Assembly (NCBI RefSeq): GCF_000004075.3
Contig: NC_026657.2
Location: 9,610,001-9,674,000, forward strand
Direction: 5' to 3'
Origin: Cucumis sativus
Lineage: Eukaryota > Streptophyta > Magnoliopsida > Cucurbitales > Cucurbitaceae
DNA length: 64,000 bases
Shown piece after piece: positions 13,721 through 27,382 of this stretch (the first letter of the stretch is position 1; each line of letters begins with the position of its first letter). The notes beneath the pieces are model-generated. The model was not told the DNA's origin. It did not search any database and saw nothing but the letters and a program-made list of their open reading frames with translations. The translations under genes were made by a program, and so were the position numbers.

Positions 13721-13914
13721 AACCCATTATAACCTTTGAATCGAGCTTGAAATTGCTTTTATAAGCTGAGTAAAGGGGAATTACGTGTATCCTTTGCTTC
13801 ATTGTCACCTTCGCAAAAGCCATCGTAACGTTTATATCAAGCATAATATTTGTTTTATACACTGGCTAAACGTGAAAGGACTTGTACGAGTATCCTTTGC
13901 TTAATTGTCTCCTT
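13721..13914. repeat. Diverged tandem duplication in the TZP leader intron
   Basis: Two units of about 95 bases (13721-13811 and 13818-13914) share an ordered series of words: a ...TAACCTTTGAAT/TAACGTTTATAT start, GCTTTTATAAGCTGAG/GTTTTATACACTGGC, and GTATCCTTTGCTTCATTGTC / GTATCCTTTGCTTAATTGTC. They lie within the long first intron. Confidence 0.65.
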
Positions 13915-14375
13915 GCTGCTAAAGGGAACTTTGGAATGATACAAAGCATTGATTTTTGTAAACTGGAAGTAAAATATATGCCACTTGGATTGGTGTATTT
14001 CTTCATAACATGCATACAAATGCCAGACCTTCTGTACAAGTACGTACTATTTGAATGACATCTTATGTTAAGTTGAGTTTTCACGACCCTGGTGGGTTGG
14101 TTTTGTTTGAAACAAACTGGAATGATCTTTTGTTGAGTTAAAATAAGATTTGCTTAACTTTCTCCTTTCTGTCCAATCCTATTTCTTACCTGTTGCTAGT
14201 CTTCCATTTACGTGTTAGAAATTTTATCACCTCCTAATGTTGCATGATGTGCCTCCATGTGCTATAAACTGAAAGTAGGAGTTATTTTCTTTCTTCTAAA
14301 AAAGAAACAAGGTGCAACAAAATACAACTAACATGGGCCCAAATTACAGAATTGTTCATTGAGGTATTACTGAAG

Positions 14376-17300
14376 ATGAATGAGGACTATAAAAGCATTG
14401 AACCGGGGACGGATTTAGGACTTGGCTTGGGTTACACAGACCAGTACATTCAGGGAAGATTGACCAACAGATCAGGTGTAGGTGCAAATGCAGGTTCAAT
14501 GGTGGATGTGAAATATGTTACCACCGACTCCCTGTCTGAACTAGTTTGGTCTCCTCACAAAGGTTTGAGCCTTAGATGCGCTGATTCCAGCTTCAATAAC
14601 AGAAAAACATCGATCTTGTGGGATGCAGCAGCCAATAAAGCAAATTTTGCACTGCCACAAAGTGTAATAGCTGAGAAGTCTACTTCCAATAATTTACTTG
14701 ATAATAGAACTATTATTTTGTCACAAGCAGAGAGTCATTTGAAGAATATATCTGAGGGTAAACAAACTTCAAATAGGACCAGCTCTGATGATGCTGCCTG
14801 CATGACAAGCGAAGTACAAATGACACTGGATAAAGGTATAATGACACTGAAGTTTGTGAGTCTAAGTTGATCCTAATTTTAGTTGCATCTCATACCATAT
14901 TTTGTTCGATAGGCTTGATATTTCTTTCTGCCCAATTATATTTTTGTTCCTTGGGACTTTTCCCAGTTCTGATGCACTTACCTTCCAGGGGTTGGAAACT
15001 TTGCAAATGAAACACTTAGCAGGGCAGACGTGGCTGTTGTCTGTTTTAAAGAGGAAGATCTACTAGCAACTGGAGAAGTGGATATAACTAATGCAGGAAA
15101 CATTCTGGTGGACGAAGTATTGACAATTGGGAAAAATGACTGTTCATCAGGTCTGCTGATACCAATGCAGTTTATTATATGGATTGAAAGCATGAATCAT
15201 TTAGAAATAAATTATATTTTGATAATTGATAAAATACAGTGTGATTGTCTAATGATTTGAATCCCAGTTTGTAACATCAAGACCTGTTTGAACATTTTAT
15301 GTTCCTGCTTTCCCTGGAGCAACTTGTTTCTCCATATTAAAATGTTTGCATTGGAAAACCTTCGATTCCAATTATCAAATATTTGTTTTTTCTATTTAAT
15401 TTTCATGTTTAAAATTTTATTTACTTCATCTCCCTTGCAGTTTCCATAAACAGAATAAATGAAGTATCAATGGAACAAGGTGAACCAGAGCTTGATAAAC
15501 TGCAACATGAATTGTTAGATATGGATCCAGTTCGTGGAGACAAAAATGAAGATAAATATATTTCAGCTGGAAAAGTTGTTCTTCGACCTTTGGATATGTT
15601 TGAGCCTACTGTCTCTCGTCCAACTTTTTTAGGGAAACTGGAATCATCTGCAGAAAATGACTCACAAAATATGAATGGAAAAAATGCTGGGTGCGAGGGA
15701 AATAAAATTCTAGTGACAGTGACGGACTCTTCACATGAAGTGAGAGGCAGTAACCAGCAAGAAGAAAAGGACAATTGCAATGATGGGGTTGATTCAGCTT
15801 CTCCAAGTAGTTGTCGTATGCATTGGATACAAAGGAAAGGGAAGGAAAAGGCTCTGTCTGATGGTGATGTTCATGGAAGAATGTTGAAAAAGGATGACAA
15901 CAGCTATGGAAGTGTTGAAAGTTGTAACAGTGCTTTTCGTTCAACGTCTAAGAGACGATGGAGCTTTGAACAACGCTTAATTGTTGGGAACAAAAGAGCC
16001 AAAAAGCAAGATGGTAATGCTTCTGGTCCAACATCAAACCTTGGTCAAGATAGCTCTTTCATGATTTGGATATCTAACATGATGAAAGGATTCTCAGAGT
16101 CGATACAAGATGAGGCACCTACTCTTGATCTTACCCTTGCAAAATGTGATGTTGAACAAGGGGGCCCAAATGAAGAACCAATATATAAGAAGATCAATGC
16201 TCCTGGGTTCAGTGGCATAGGTTTTCAATCTATCTTCCGGTCCTTGTACAATCCAACAATGAGAGGTGAGGAAGGAGCACCTAGTGCAACTTGTCAAGCC
16301 AAGCAAGAAGCTAAGGGAATTGAAATTATTAAAAACAGTTGTGATCTTAATGCAACTCCAATAGCCTGTTTCGGAGAGTCTGATCACTTCGGCAAACAAC
16401 TACTCCTGAACAATGAGAATGCCACAGACCTTATATCTGGAAATGGACCCACCTTGCTTATACAACTAAAGAATTCTCCTGAAATTTCCTGTGGCAGTCA
16501 TCAAAGTCATAAAACCAGGTCTCAGGGGAACCAGAATTCAAGCAATCTTGTTAGTGCTGCTGGAACAGGTGAAGTTATGCACTCTGCTTTGGGTAAGTGC
16601 AAGTCAAACGGTACAGAGAATGTTGACTGTGATCAACTATGTGGAAAGATTAACCATACAACTGGTAATGTGAGTGATCCTCTCAAAAGCTTATGGATTT
16701 CCCGTTTTGCTGCAAAAGCATCTGGGTTTACATCAAACCCAGAAACTTCCAACCTAAATACCAAGGATGATTCGCAATGTTCCATGCACAGTCCCAGACA
16801 TATGCCTTGCCCTCAAAACCACATTGATCATCATTCCATGGATGACTTGGATACTGCTGTTAGTAAGGAACAACACAATATAGCTAATACTGAGACTTCA
16901 CCAGGTCATAAGGAATTCAAAGACCATAGTGAGCAAAAATCCATTAGTAAGTTCAAATCTGCTTTACGTTCTCCTAAAATAAGAAGTCCAGAGGCAATGG
17001 CTTCTGTCTTTGCTAGGAGATTAGGTGCACTCAAACACATCATACCGTCAGATTTGACCATTAATGTGGGTAATGAAACTGTGACCTGTTTCTTTTGCGG
17101 CACAAAAGGCCATAATCTACATAATTGTTCTGAAATTACTGAAAGAGAAATTGAGGATCTTTCAAGAAATATCAGGTTCTGCAACGAGACAGTTGATCCC
17201 CCTTGTTCATGCATTCGGTGCTTTCAGCTCAATCACTGGGCTATTGCATGCCCACTTGCTCCCGCGAGATGTCAACAGCAATCTGATTCCCATGTTTCTT

Positions 17301-19399
17301 TGGCCGATCGTTATGATTCTGGTAAGCTCCAACTTACTTCTAGGATTGGTTTAAGTGTAAAACCCCAACACCTTCAGGATAGAAAAACGGATGGGAAAAT
17401 GTATGGGGTTGCATCAATTCTAAATGATACTGGTGATCCCAATATTAAAACTGATCTTAGTCTTGATTTTAAAGTCACTGAACAAGTGAAGTCTGCAGCA
17501 ATATCGTTTCCAAAATGTGTTCCTCCAAGATTTCCAGAGAAAAGTTTGAAAGGAAGTGAGATGGTTCAAGTTGATAGCTTTGTTGACAATCAGAATTCCA
17601 ATATTTCCCATGCAGTCTTAAATGCTGTAAAAAAACTTCGACTGTCTCGAAGCAATGTTCTCAAGTAAGTAGGAACAAATTTTTGTCCTTCATCTATTAT
17701 CATATTTGTTACACCTTTTACATGCAATTATGGGTGTTCTAGTTGTAGAAACCTAGACGTTCATATTTCTGCATTTTAAGTCTTCTTTTAATATCTTTAC
17801 AAAGTTAACTTGACAGATTGGATCCCACAGTTTGAGACACATAAGTTTTGAATCAACTTATTTTAAAATGATGTGTGATTGAACTTATCATGGGTTACAT
17901 TATCTTTGCAATTTTGTGTTTTCAAGATGCTGTAGCAAGGTTTTTGTTCACATGTACTTCCTTTTCTACTTAATGTTCTTATTGGTGTCGAGTCTTTTGA
18001 CACACCACTGAGTTTGCAAAAGCATTTGAAGAATGGAAAGTTGAAGCCTCCTGGCTACTGTGTTGATAGGCTTATTCACTTGAAATCCTACATAGATCAC
18101 TTATAGTTCAGTTCCTAAAATGATCAGACATAGAAATTCCTTTTCCTTATTGAGTGTATCTTTCTGCAAACTGATATTCTCTCTATTGCATCGACACCAG
18201 GTGTATGAGTTCCCACACGTCACTGTCACTTCTTGATGGTTTTTTCTTGCGTATTCGGCTCGGGAAGTGGGAAGAAGGACTTGGGGGAACTGGGTACCAT
18301 GTGGCTTGCATAAGGGGTAAATTGCCTATTAGTTTTTGCTTGACTATCGTGCAAACTTTCACTGTTGTATTGGTTAACTATAAATTGATCTTTTTGTACC
18401 CTTTATCTTCTAATACCCTTTCTCTTCTAATTTCTTCTGAAATTTTCATGTCCATATATTTCCAGGCGCACAACTCACAAAGAATTCTATTTCTGTTATT
18501 GTTCGAGGGGTTGAATGCCAAGTTCAGACCCAGTACATTTCCAACCATGATTTTCTTGAGGTATAAATGTTTGCCTTTTTCTTTCAACCCTTCCCCCTCC
18601 CAAACATAAGTTAAGCAGTTGTGATGAGTTGTTAATTGTTGTTTGTTAGAGCCCAAAGAGTATGAGTACATGCTCGTTTGATTTGAGTTTTGTTTTCTTG
18701 GCTAAGTCCTCTATTAAGCTTAATGTTTCTGTGTTCAAGTCTTATTTCAGAAAGGAACCGTAAGAAAACATTTGCTGTTCATGCCATAATGTTTCTTTGT
18801 TCTATTAGCGTTGTTGTTTTGAATGTGTTTGGTTCTAGAAACCTTTTTTTTTTTTTATTAAAGGCACGGTGGTAAAAAGGAGAAAATGCCTTGGTTTGTT
18901 TTCCTGACTTAGACGTCACTGCAACGATAAATGACAATTGCTGAACTGTTATAGAAGCCTTCAATGGTTTTAGACAATCAAAGTCCCATCGTTGTAGTAT
19001 CATTTACCCTGAAGTTTATTTCTTTCTATCATTCGAACTTGATAGGAGTTCGCTCAATCCTCTAGTCATTGTTCAAATTGGTAATCAAAACTGGTCGTCT
19101 CTGAACTTCATTTCATGTCTACCTTCCCCCATTATACTGTTTAAATTGTTAACAAGTACCCTGAATGAAGGTGAATGAAATATTAAGCTGAGAAGCAAAT
19201 AATGATATTTTCAGCTTGGGAAAAGAGGATTTGATGAATGAGACAATAATTTCTTCAGGATATTAAAACTCAAGTTGGCTGGTTGCAGGATGAGCTGAGG
19301 GCATGGTGGTGTACAATCTCGAGAGATGGCTGCAACGCTCTTCCTCTGGCAGCAGATTTAAGAGCTAAAGTGAAAAAGAAAAGGGAGTTGGGTTTCTAA
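14376..19399 (+). CDS. TZP: TZP: tandem zinc-knuckle/PLUS3 protein
   Basis: Coding exons 14376-14835, 14989-15150, 15441-17664, 18201-18316, 18466-18560 and 19289-19399 close in phase to about 1,055 aa. The N terminus MNEDYKSIEPGTDLGLGLGY is the conserved TZP start; an in-frame TTG extension upstream was rejected. A long low-complexity middle, mostly in the 2.2-kb exon, is followed by two CX2CX4HX4C zinc knuckles: CFFCGTKGHNLHNC from about residue 757 and CIRCFQLNHWAIAC from about 798. The C-terminal PLUS3 domain (about 930-1055) has DGFFLRIRLGKWEEGLGGTG and VIVRGVECQVQTQYISNHDF, ending KKKRELGF. In Arabidopsis, TZP is a nuclear protein that works with phyB in light-controlled growth and flowering; that role is known for the family, not shown here. 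This copy appears longer than the Arabidopsis protein (831 aa as I recall), mainly in the middle. Confidence 0.92.
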
Positions 19400-20040
19400 A
19401 CTAAGCATAAAGGAAAGTTTTTTTTTTTTTTTTGCACAAAGGAAAGTTTCTGTTAAAACTGTACATAGAATTACCATTCATCACCATACCTACACTTCAA
19501 ATTTCAATTGAACAGTGTCAAATGTGTTGTTTAATGAATTTGTAATGCTATTCCTACTTGTTTGTGTGCACACAAATCATTTAGCCCGAGATGGGCTTTC
19601 CAATGAAACAAAGAAATACCGAACTGTAACAATACCGTCACGTTTTTATCTATATGGCTGTGTTATTGATGTTAATGTTATCTGGTTGGATTTTATGAAT
19701 AGACTTGCAGAGCTTTTCTTTTTCCTTAGTCTCTTTTTCTTCAAGGAATTTGAATCCTTGACGTTTCGGTTGAGAATAAAAATTAAATGTTTGCTTAGCT
19801 ATATGAATAGATACCTGGACAATTATTCTCTATGTACATCAAAGAAAGTACAATACTCAATACATGAAGAGTATTTTTAGTAGAGGATTTGAACTGAAAA
19901 TTCTTGGTTGGTTCTTAATGACATATTAAGAGTGGTTAAGAGTATAAATATAGGTGAGATATTGGATAATCAGAAATATTAAAAGAAATAAAGATAAACA
20001 TTAAAAGGAATAAAGATAAAAATTAAAAGGAATAAAGATG
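19400..20040. other. TZP 3' flank with 22-bp tandem repeat
   Basis: The TZP 3' UTR likely covers the first few hundred bases. From 19978 to 20043 a 22-base unit, ATTAAAAGGAATAAAGATAA-like, is repeated three times with few changes. Frames here are short and no gene is supported. Confidence 0.6.
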
Positions 20041-20309
20041 AAAATGACTTTTTGTCACTTTTACTTTTAAAATCATTGCCACACTTTGATGCCCAAATTA
20101 TTGATGCATAGTTGCCTTAGTGGTTTGTTGTTAAGATGCATTATTTTTAGCTTTACTGTTTGTACATTTTTTTTTCAATATACTAAGGCTTAATTACAAC
20201 AATTCCTTGTCCAAGGAGAACACTTAATTGAATTGAAAATTCAAAAAGTGTCGCAACAAAACTACTATCACCCAAGTTTAGTTTTACGTCTTTCTAAGAG
20301 TCAACATTG

Positions 20310-20890
20310 ATACTAAAAAAAACCGATTCAAAGGACCGAAATAGAATGAATCGACTCTCATATGCTAGTTTTAATGAAAAAGCAATTGACAGTTGATTTA
20401 AAGAAGAAATTTTTTGAAACCTGAATCAACATGATCGAATTTATGCCCTCATCGACCGAAATTTAAAAATATTATAAAATAAATATATAAATATATTTAT
20501 ATTATTAAAATAAACCCTTCGCTCCTATTAATCCATGTTAGCTCCCAACCCTCCTTATTAATAATTATATTAATTTATCGATAATTTTCAATCTCGCCCG
20601 AATTTGACTGCTGGATGACCTGAGTTTTAGGCTTCTTGCTTTCCATCTTGGTCGGACAAGCACCAAGATTAGTCCAAGAACTCAATCTCTAAAACTCTAT
20701 GTCCTTCATCTGATTCTTGACTGAGAAATAGCGAGATTAGCTCACTTATTTCTTCATCTCAGCTCGAAAAAATTTAACTGAAATCGAAATTGACCAACGG
20801 TTTGGCCAATTGGGTCAAATTGATCGAGTCGATTTACAGTGACAACTTTTGTACAAAACTGATCGAAACCAACCGATGATCACCACCTTA
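20310..20890. mobile_element. Possible decayed repeat element rich in CGA/CCGA words
   Basis: This island is noticeably richer in G+C than its surroundings and has scattered words such as ACCGATTC, GGACCGAAAT, ATCGACCGAAA, GATCGAGTCGA and GATCGAAACCAACCGATGATC. I see no open frame. This resembles an old dispersed element, but ends and class are not clear; it could also be unique DNA. Confidence 0.3.
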
Positions 20891-23800
20891 GAAACATAAA
20901 AGTAATAATTTTACTTAGCCGTGATTTTGTTGGATCTCTAATTGTTTTTTGATTTTTTTTAAAAACATTATTACCAACTTACATTTTTTTTCTTCTTAAA
21001 ATGACAATTATTTTTAACAACTTTAAGTAATGTTTTCTATTTAAAAAAATATATTACCGTTTTTTTTTAAGAAAAAGAAAAAGAGTTTAGCGTTCTTACA
21101 CATGCCATTCACTTCTTAATGCCATAATCTTACTTTATCAAGAAAATAGAAAGAACATTCTCATCATCTTTTACTTTTAATATTTTGTTTTCTTTCCTTT
21201 TTGTGAAAAGCAAAATTCTCAACAATTTCTTCTATCATTGTAATGACATCAGCTAAACTAAAGCAAAAAAATGGAAAAGGAAATACCAAAAAGTAGAAGC
21301 ACTAATTCTGCAGAGTCTATCACATTTGCTTCTTTTCCACTTTCTCCTCTTTGCAAACCTTTAATCCATTGATTCATTCAATAATCTACCCACTCATTTC
21401 TCCTATTCCCTTGTCACAATCTTATACCTAAATTACAAATTCCATAATTGTATAGGTTAGTTCCCTCCAATTTAACAAGTTATCTAACCAAATTTCTAAG
21501 TGGCGTTTTAAGGTGTGACCAAAAGATAGACAGCTTTCGAATCTCCCACCTTTCTATCATGCTACTAAATAATCTTTGTAAAACTATCCTCTATTTGATA
21601 TGAAATAATCGAATTAATAATTCGATGACATATTAAACATTTTCAAAAGTTTAAAGAAAACGAGAAGTTATTAAAAAAAAAAAAAAAAAAGAAGCGTAGG
21701 TAGAAGGTTATTAGTTGAATTAGGAATTGAAATAAAAGAAAATCTGGACGTATATTCATATTGGAAGAAAGTTGGAAAATAAAAGTAAAGAACTCCAAGA
21801 GAGTTTGTTAGAACACAACAAACAACGGCTGGTTGACCCTTCCTTTTCAATGGACCGTGTTGATTTTCTTGGAAATCATCTAATTGACTCAAATAATTAA
21901 ATATGATATCATAACCAAAATTCGTCTATCATAAAATTATATATACACACATATCACTATTATTATTATTCTTATGTTTTTTATTGACTTCGATTCCACT
22001 TTTATTTTATGGTTTTTTTTTCTTTATATCATTCCATTTCTTTAGGAAGGATGATTTCACACAAATTTCTCAAATTAGGGGTTGGTGTGTTTGAAAGGTT
22101 TTGGAGTCTTTTCTTTAAGACTATAATTAATAAAATGTGTAAATTATTGAGTCATTGAGTGTGTTTAGGGAAAAAAACATTTTACTTAATTTGGTAATTA
22201 AATATTTTGTTTGATAAGTGTAAATAATTTATCAAAATTTTCTATTTTTAAAAAATTCTTATTAATGTTAATGTTTAATTAGTATATATGAAAATTCTCA
22301 AAACGAAGGAAAATGGAGAAAATTATTTCATATGTCGAAAGAAAATCAATAAGGAAAAAAAGTGTGAGATAAGAGAGGGGACAAGAAAAAAGTATACGAC
22401 AACTATAGTTTAAGTTATGCTCTCTTTAATTGTAGTTTAAATTTTGTGAAATATCAAATCTCCAACCTCTAAAAAGAAAACTTATTTTAATAATTACTAT
22501 TGCGTCAAAACCCACTAACTTTAGCATAATATGAAGTTATTAAGAGAAAGCATGTGCGGTAACACAGTCCTAACTTAGCATTTATTATATGTCGATCAAT
22601 ACAATTTTTTTGTTACTTCAACGAAATGGGGAGGGAGACTTTGAGTCTATAGACTATTTGTTAGTTGAATTATCCATAGCTTGGTTCATATTACTACTAT
22701 TAACCAAAGAAATTTTGTTACTATCATTGTATTATACTAATTAGGTAAATTTGAACAATGAAAAAATAGCTAGGCCAAAAAGTCCCAATTAACGGTGGGG
22801 GCAGAAGACCTCATCATCAATTTGATCAATTAGTGATAATGTAAAAGAAGACTTATAAGTCAAATTAAAGGACATGAACGACTCTTAGCCTACAATGATA
22901 ATGGTAGGCCTTAGCTTTTATAAAAGCCCAAAAGCATTTTCCATATTTTCCATTTATTACTTTCTAAAAGCTTATCCAACTTCAAACCTCTAATTTTATT
23001 TTAGTCATGTGATTCACAAACAAACAAAAATTATATATACTACTACATTTTCATAATTTTTAGATAGATTCTTCTACTTTCTAATGTTTACTAACGTTCG
23101 CAATAAAACTATCGTTTATCACAATATTAATTAAATGTTAACATTGACAAAACATTTAAAAATGACGACAAAAGAAGTAAAATTAAATTAAATTAGTTAT
23201 AATGGTTGATATTTGTGTTATATTTTCATTAATATCATTTTAGAATTATCTCAATTTGAAACTTGTAAACACGAAGGAGTAATATATTATATATACCAAG
23301 TGTCAACCTATGAGTTTAAATGTAATAGGTCGAGCAGAAGAGATCTAAAACATATTTTAAAATATAGTTCGTAGATTTTCTTTAGAAAAATATATTAAAT
23401 CAATTTCAAAGTCCATAAAAAAGGCATAGTATCACTTCTGAAAAAAGAAGAGGTAATAACTTTTACTTTCATATCTAAAAAGAAGAGACCATTATTTATT
23501 ATTAGAAGTGGGTTAGACTTAGGCAAACACTATCTTCCACCCTTTTTCCTTCTATCTGCTCTATTATTTTATTTATTCATAATTATTCCTCTTTAGATTT
23601 TGATATAATTTATATATATATATATATATATATGTACATCAACGGTTCAATTTTAGTATCTAGTAATTATGTTGGCACAAATTTCCAATCTCATCAATTA
23701 AAAGTGTACTCAATTTGTAAATTTATCGTTTTTAAAATGAAAATCAACAAAATAAGCTAGATAAATATAATAGAATTAAATATATTCACAACCTATATTC

Positions 23801-25740
23801 ATAAAAGCACATCCAAAACTTTGATTGTTAATCTTGCATTTATATAATGATTATTTATTAAATAACGTTTTGTGAAAACAATATAATTAATTAATAAAGT
23901 TTACTTAGTTTAAAATTGAACTTGGCTTTGTATTTGTCCGACTAATAATGGTAAAAAAATCATAAAAATTATTATATTAACGTTGAGATAAATGATATTA
24001 TGGCCAAATACAACAATTATATCAATCTAGTTAATCTAATTTTACCATTCTTCTTTTCTGTATTGAAACTTTCAAATGTATGGATGGGCCGTATCTCGTG
24101 GGTTTGTTGGATACATAATTTTCTCTGTTTATTTTTATATTTGACATAGTCTATATTTCTAGAATCTCATTTTAACTTTTTTTCAAATATTTTTCAAAGA
24201 GTTTGAGCAATAATATTTCAAAATATAAACTTAAGTCGTTTTGTAAGGTGTGAATAAAAGCACATTCAAACCTTACATTCTTAGGAAGGGATGGTCACCT
24301 GCATTAATATACAAGTTGAACATAGTATATATTATTTACCATCATAATCGAAGTTTCAAAATTTTACAAAAATATAATATAAAGTATAGTGTTAGTCATT
24401 ATTATAATATGTATATTAATTTTATGATATCTAGTGAACTTCTTAAATTCATATATAATAATTGACAAAACAAATTAGAAGAGATTATATATATATAACA
24501 GTGAAACATATTGATAAAATAAAAAAGTTTCCAATTTTCTCATTACAGAATCGATGTGATTGTATTAAATAAATTTTCTGAGATCTTCAAATCAAATATA
24601 GACAACATTGTTGAAGATAAATAACTAAACCCCAGAAGAATAAGCCAAGGAAAAAACAATATATTAAAAGTAGAACTTGTGGGGGTGTGAGAGAGAGACG
24701 AACATTATATATAAAATATAATCTTCAGATTGAAATATATATAATGAAAACAAAATTCAACTTTAATACAAAATAATAATGAATTTTTGCACGTATTCAA
24801 ATAAATTTCAGATTGAAAAGAAAAGAAATTGGTTAGCTGTAAAATTACCAGAAATTCATTGACTTTTATTTGTATTTTTTAAAATAGGACACGTTTGTTG
24901 GAAAAACGGTATAGTAATTTCAAGGAAGTTTCATGTGTTCCGGTCTTTATTGACTTTGAATCCAAATTCCACTGGTCAACCTCTCTCTTTCTTTCTTTCT
25001 TTTATTGCTTTCTATCCTCACTTTTCCACTTCTCAACAAATTTTGGTTCACATATTTTCATTATTTTGGTTCATAAACATTCACATGTGATAGTGAGCAT
25101 AATTTAACAATAGTTTATGTGTATTATAATTGTTATCTCTTTCTTTAGATGTTTTTTTTTCTCATTTCAGACGAATATTTAATATTATAGTTATAAAGTT
25201 GCATGTAAGAGAATTTTGTCTAGAAGATGAACTTTCCAAAACTTTTTTTCTTTTCAAAACTTACATGAATAAAGAAAATTATTCCCCTTGATCCTCATGT
25301 ACCAAATAGAAAATTTACAATAATTTTTTAAGAAGAAAATTAAATATGTGATATAAACAACACCCAACACATTTGACATATATTAAAACTTTATAAAAAT
25401 ATATTTGGTACGATAACTATGTAGGAATCAAATAACTAGTACAATATACATTGACTTGATATATTGATTCATGTACGTGACTAAAATATTTTTGAAACAT
25501 ACTAGAAAATAAACTTTAGTATGAAAAGTAGGAATAAGAAAGAAGTTAGTAAATCAGTCTTGCGTGCAGATGTTTATTTTGGTAAATTTATACATCACTG
25601 TATCATCATACGGTAATTAATCATTACAATTTGAATTGTGGGTCATCCATCTAAAAAAACTCATAACAATATAGAATTATGTTAATATAAGAGGGAATAA
25701 ATCAGTACTTCCCAACATACACCTTTCCGTAATTTAAAAT
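20890..25740. other. Gene-poor AT-rich spacer
   Basis: Nearly 5 kb of AT-rich sequence with homopolymer runs (for example a long A run at about 21673-21690) and an (AT)n tract near 23605-23633. No frame longer than about 75 codons and no recognisable domain or splice-linked exon series was found on either strand. Confidence 0.55.
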
Positions 25741-25746
25741 TTTAAT

Positions 25747-27382
25747 TTCGAAAAATAATATATTAGTTTAAATTATAAAGCTAATTAAAAACAAGTTTAA
25801 TGAAATGCCAATTGACTTACCATTATTTTATTAGGAAAATTCCAAATTATTCAATTTAGATTTTTAATGTCTATTTTAATTTTTAAAGTTTCCATTATCT
25901 CTATCAAATGTATATTATGAATGCTTTTTAAATATGTTAAGGAAGAGAAATTAGAACTTTTGATTTTAATAATAATTTTATTAATTTTGAGTGAGTTACT
26001 CTGAGTTAAAATATATATATTAATTAACTAACGTTTTCTAATTAATTAAAGTAAATGTTAGATGAATTGATGTTAATGTCATATATGATAATACAATCAC
26101 TTAACTAACCAAAAAAATTAATCTTATAAAGTTTATTGACCAAAATTAAAAACAAAACTATTGTTTCAAAAAATATACGTAAACGTTGAAAAAGCTAAAA
26201 TATGAACTTTAAATTTCAAAATCAGAGTTTAATTAAAATAACATAAGATGTAAACTTGTATATTGTTTTTTTTAAAGAAAGGATAATGGATGTAAAGTTG
26301 AAAATGAATTTCTTTAGAATAATACAATGAGAAAACATGCATGCCTTTTTTTTTTTTTGTTTGCTAACTAGCAACAACACGTGATCCACCTTCTGCTTTA
26401 TTTAATAACATTCCTTTTGACTCGCCTTCCTTTACGTGTTATACTGTTGATTAACTTTTTTATTTGTTTGAACAAAAATACCTATGTTGTATTTGTATCT
26501 TCTAGATAAATAAGAAAAATTCTAATATTCAAAATGAACAGTTTTAAGTATCGTAATTGACAAAAAAAAAAAAAAAAAAGGAAAAACACTATATACTACA
26601 AATGAAGATCAATATATATGTAAAATGACAAAAAAAAAAAAAAGAAAAAAAATGTAAAACGAGCATGCTACATATTTTTGAAACAATATCCTTTTCGAAA
26701 CAATATATTAATTTAAATTATAAAGTTAAAACGAGATTAATTCAAAAGGGTATTTGATATAATTTTATTTTATTATAAAAATTTTAAATTGCCTTATTTA
26801 GATTTTTAAAGTAATTTATAAAATATCATATATTATGATTTTTTTTAAATAAAAATATTAGATTAAATAAGTCAAAAGAGATTTGAATTTTTAACATCCA
26901 GATTGATAATACATATGCAATTAGATAATAAATAAACATTTTGTTATACATCGATATAGGTTTAAGTCCATCTAATTAACTAAAGTGAATATGAGATCAA
27001 AATGGATTAATGTTATGTGACACAATTACAATACTAACAAAAAAAAAAAAAAATCAACCTTCTAAAGTTGAATGACAAAAATTAAAATATATAGATTTAA
27101 AAGTTGAAAATGCTAAAACATGTCATTTAAAGTTCAAAATCAGAATTTGGAATAACGTGTAACGTTTTGTAATTTTTAAAGAAAGGATGGATGTATAGTT
27201 GAAAATTGAATTATTATTACAATGAAACATGCCCTTAATAAGTTTTTTAATTGTTTCTAGTAAAATATATACACGTTGTAATTTATTCAACAACATTCCT
27301 TTTTGACTGAATAAACAATACTTTCACGATCCTTTATGTGTTATACCATTGATTAACTTTTGGTTTATTTGAATAAAAATAA
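25747..27382. repeat. Diverged ~0.7 kb tandem segmental duplication
   Basis: Segments 25747-26482 and 26694-27382 can be aligned by eye along their whole length. Shared ordered landmarks are: TTTCGAAA near the start; ATATTA(G/A)TTTAAATTATAAAG; TTCAAAATCAGA; TTTAAAGAAAGGAT; ACAATGA(G)AAACATGC; CAACATTCCTTTT(T)GACT; TTTA(C/T)GTGTTATAC; and TTGATTAACTTTT near the end. The copies differ by many substitutions and indels, so the event is old. A poly-A and AAAAAAGAAAA spacer separates them. No coding capacity is visible in either copy. Confidence 0.75.

Noticed and set aside
15421-15944. 119- and 112-codon minus-strand frames
   Set aside because: They lie antisense to the large TZP exon, whose protein is recognised; shadow frames.
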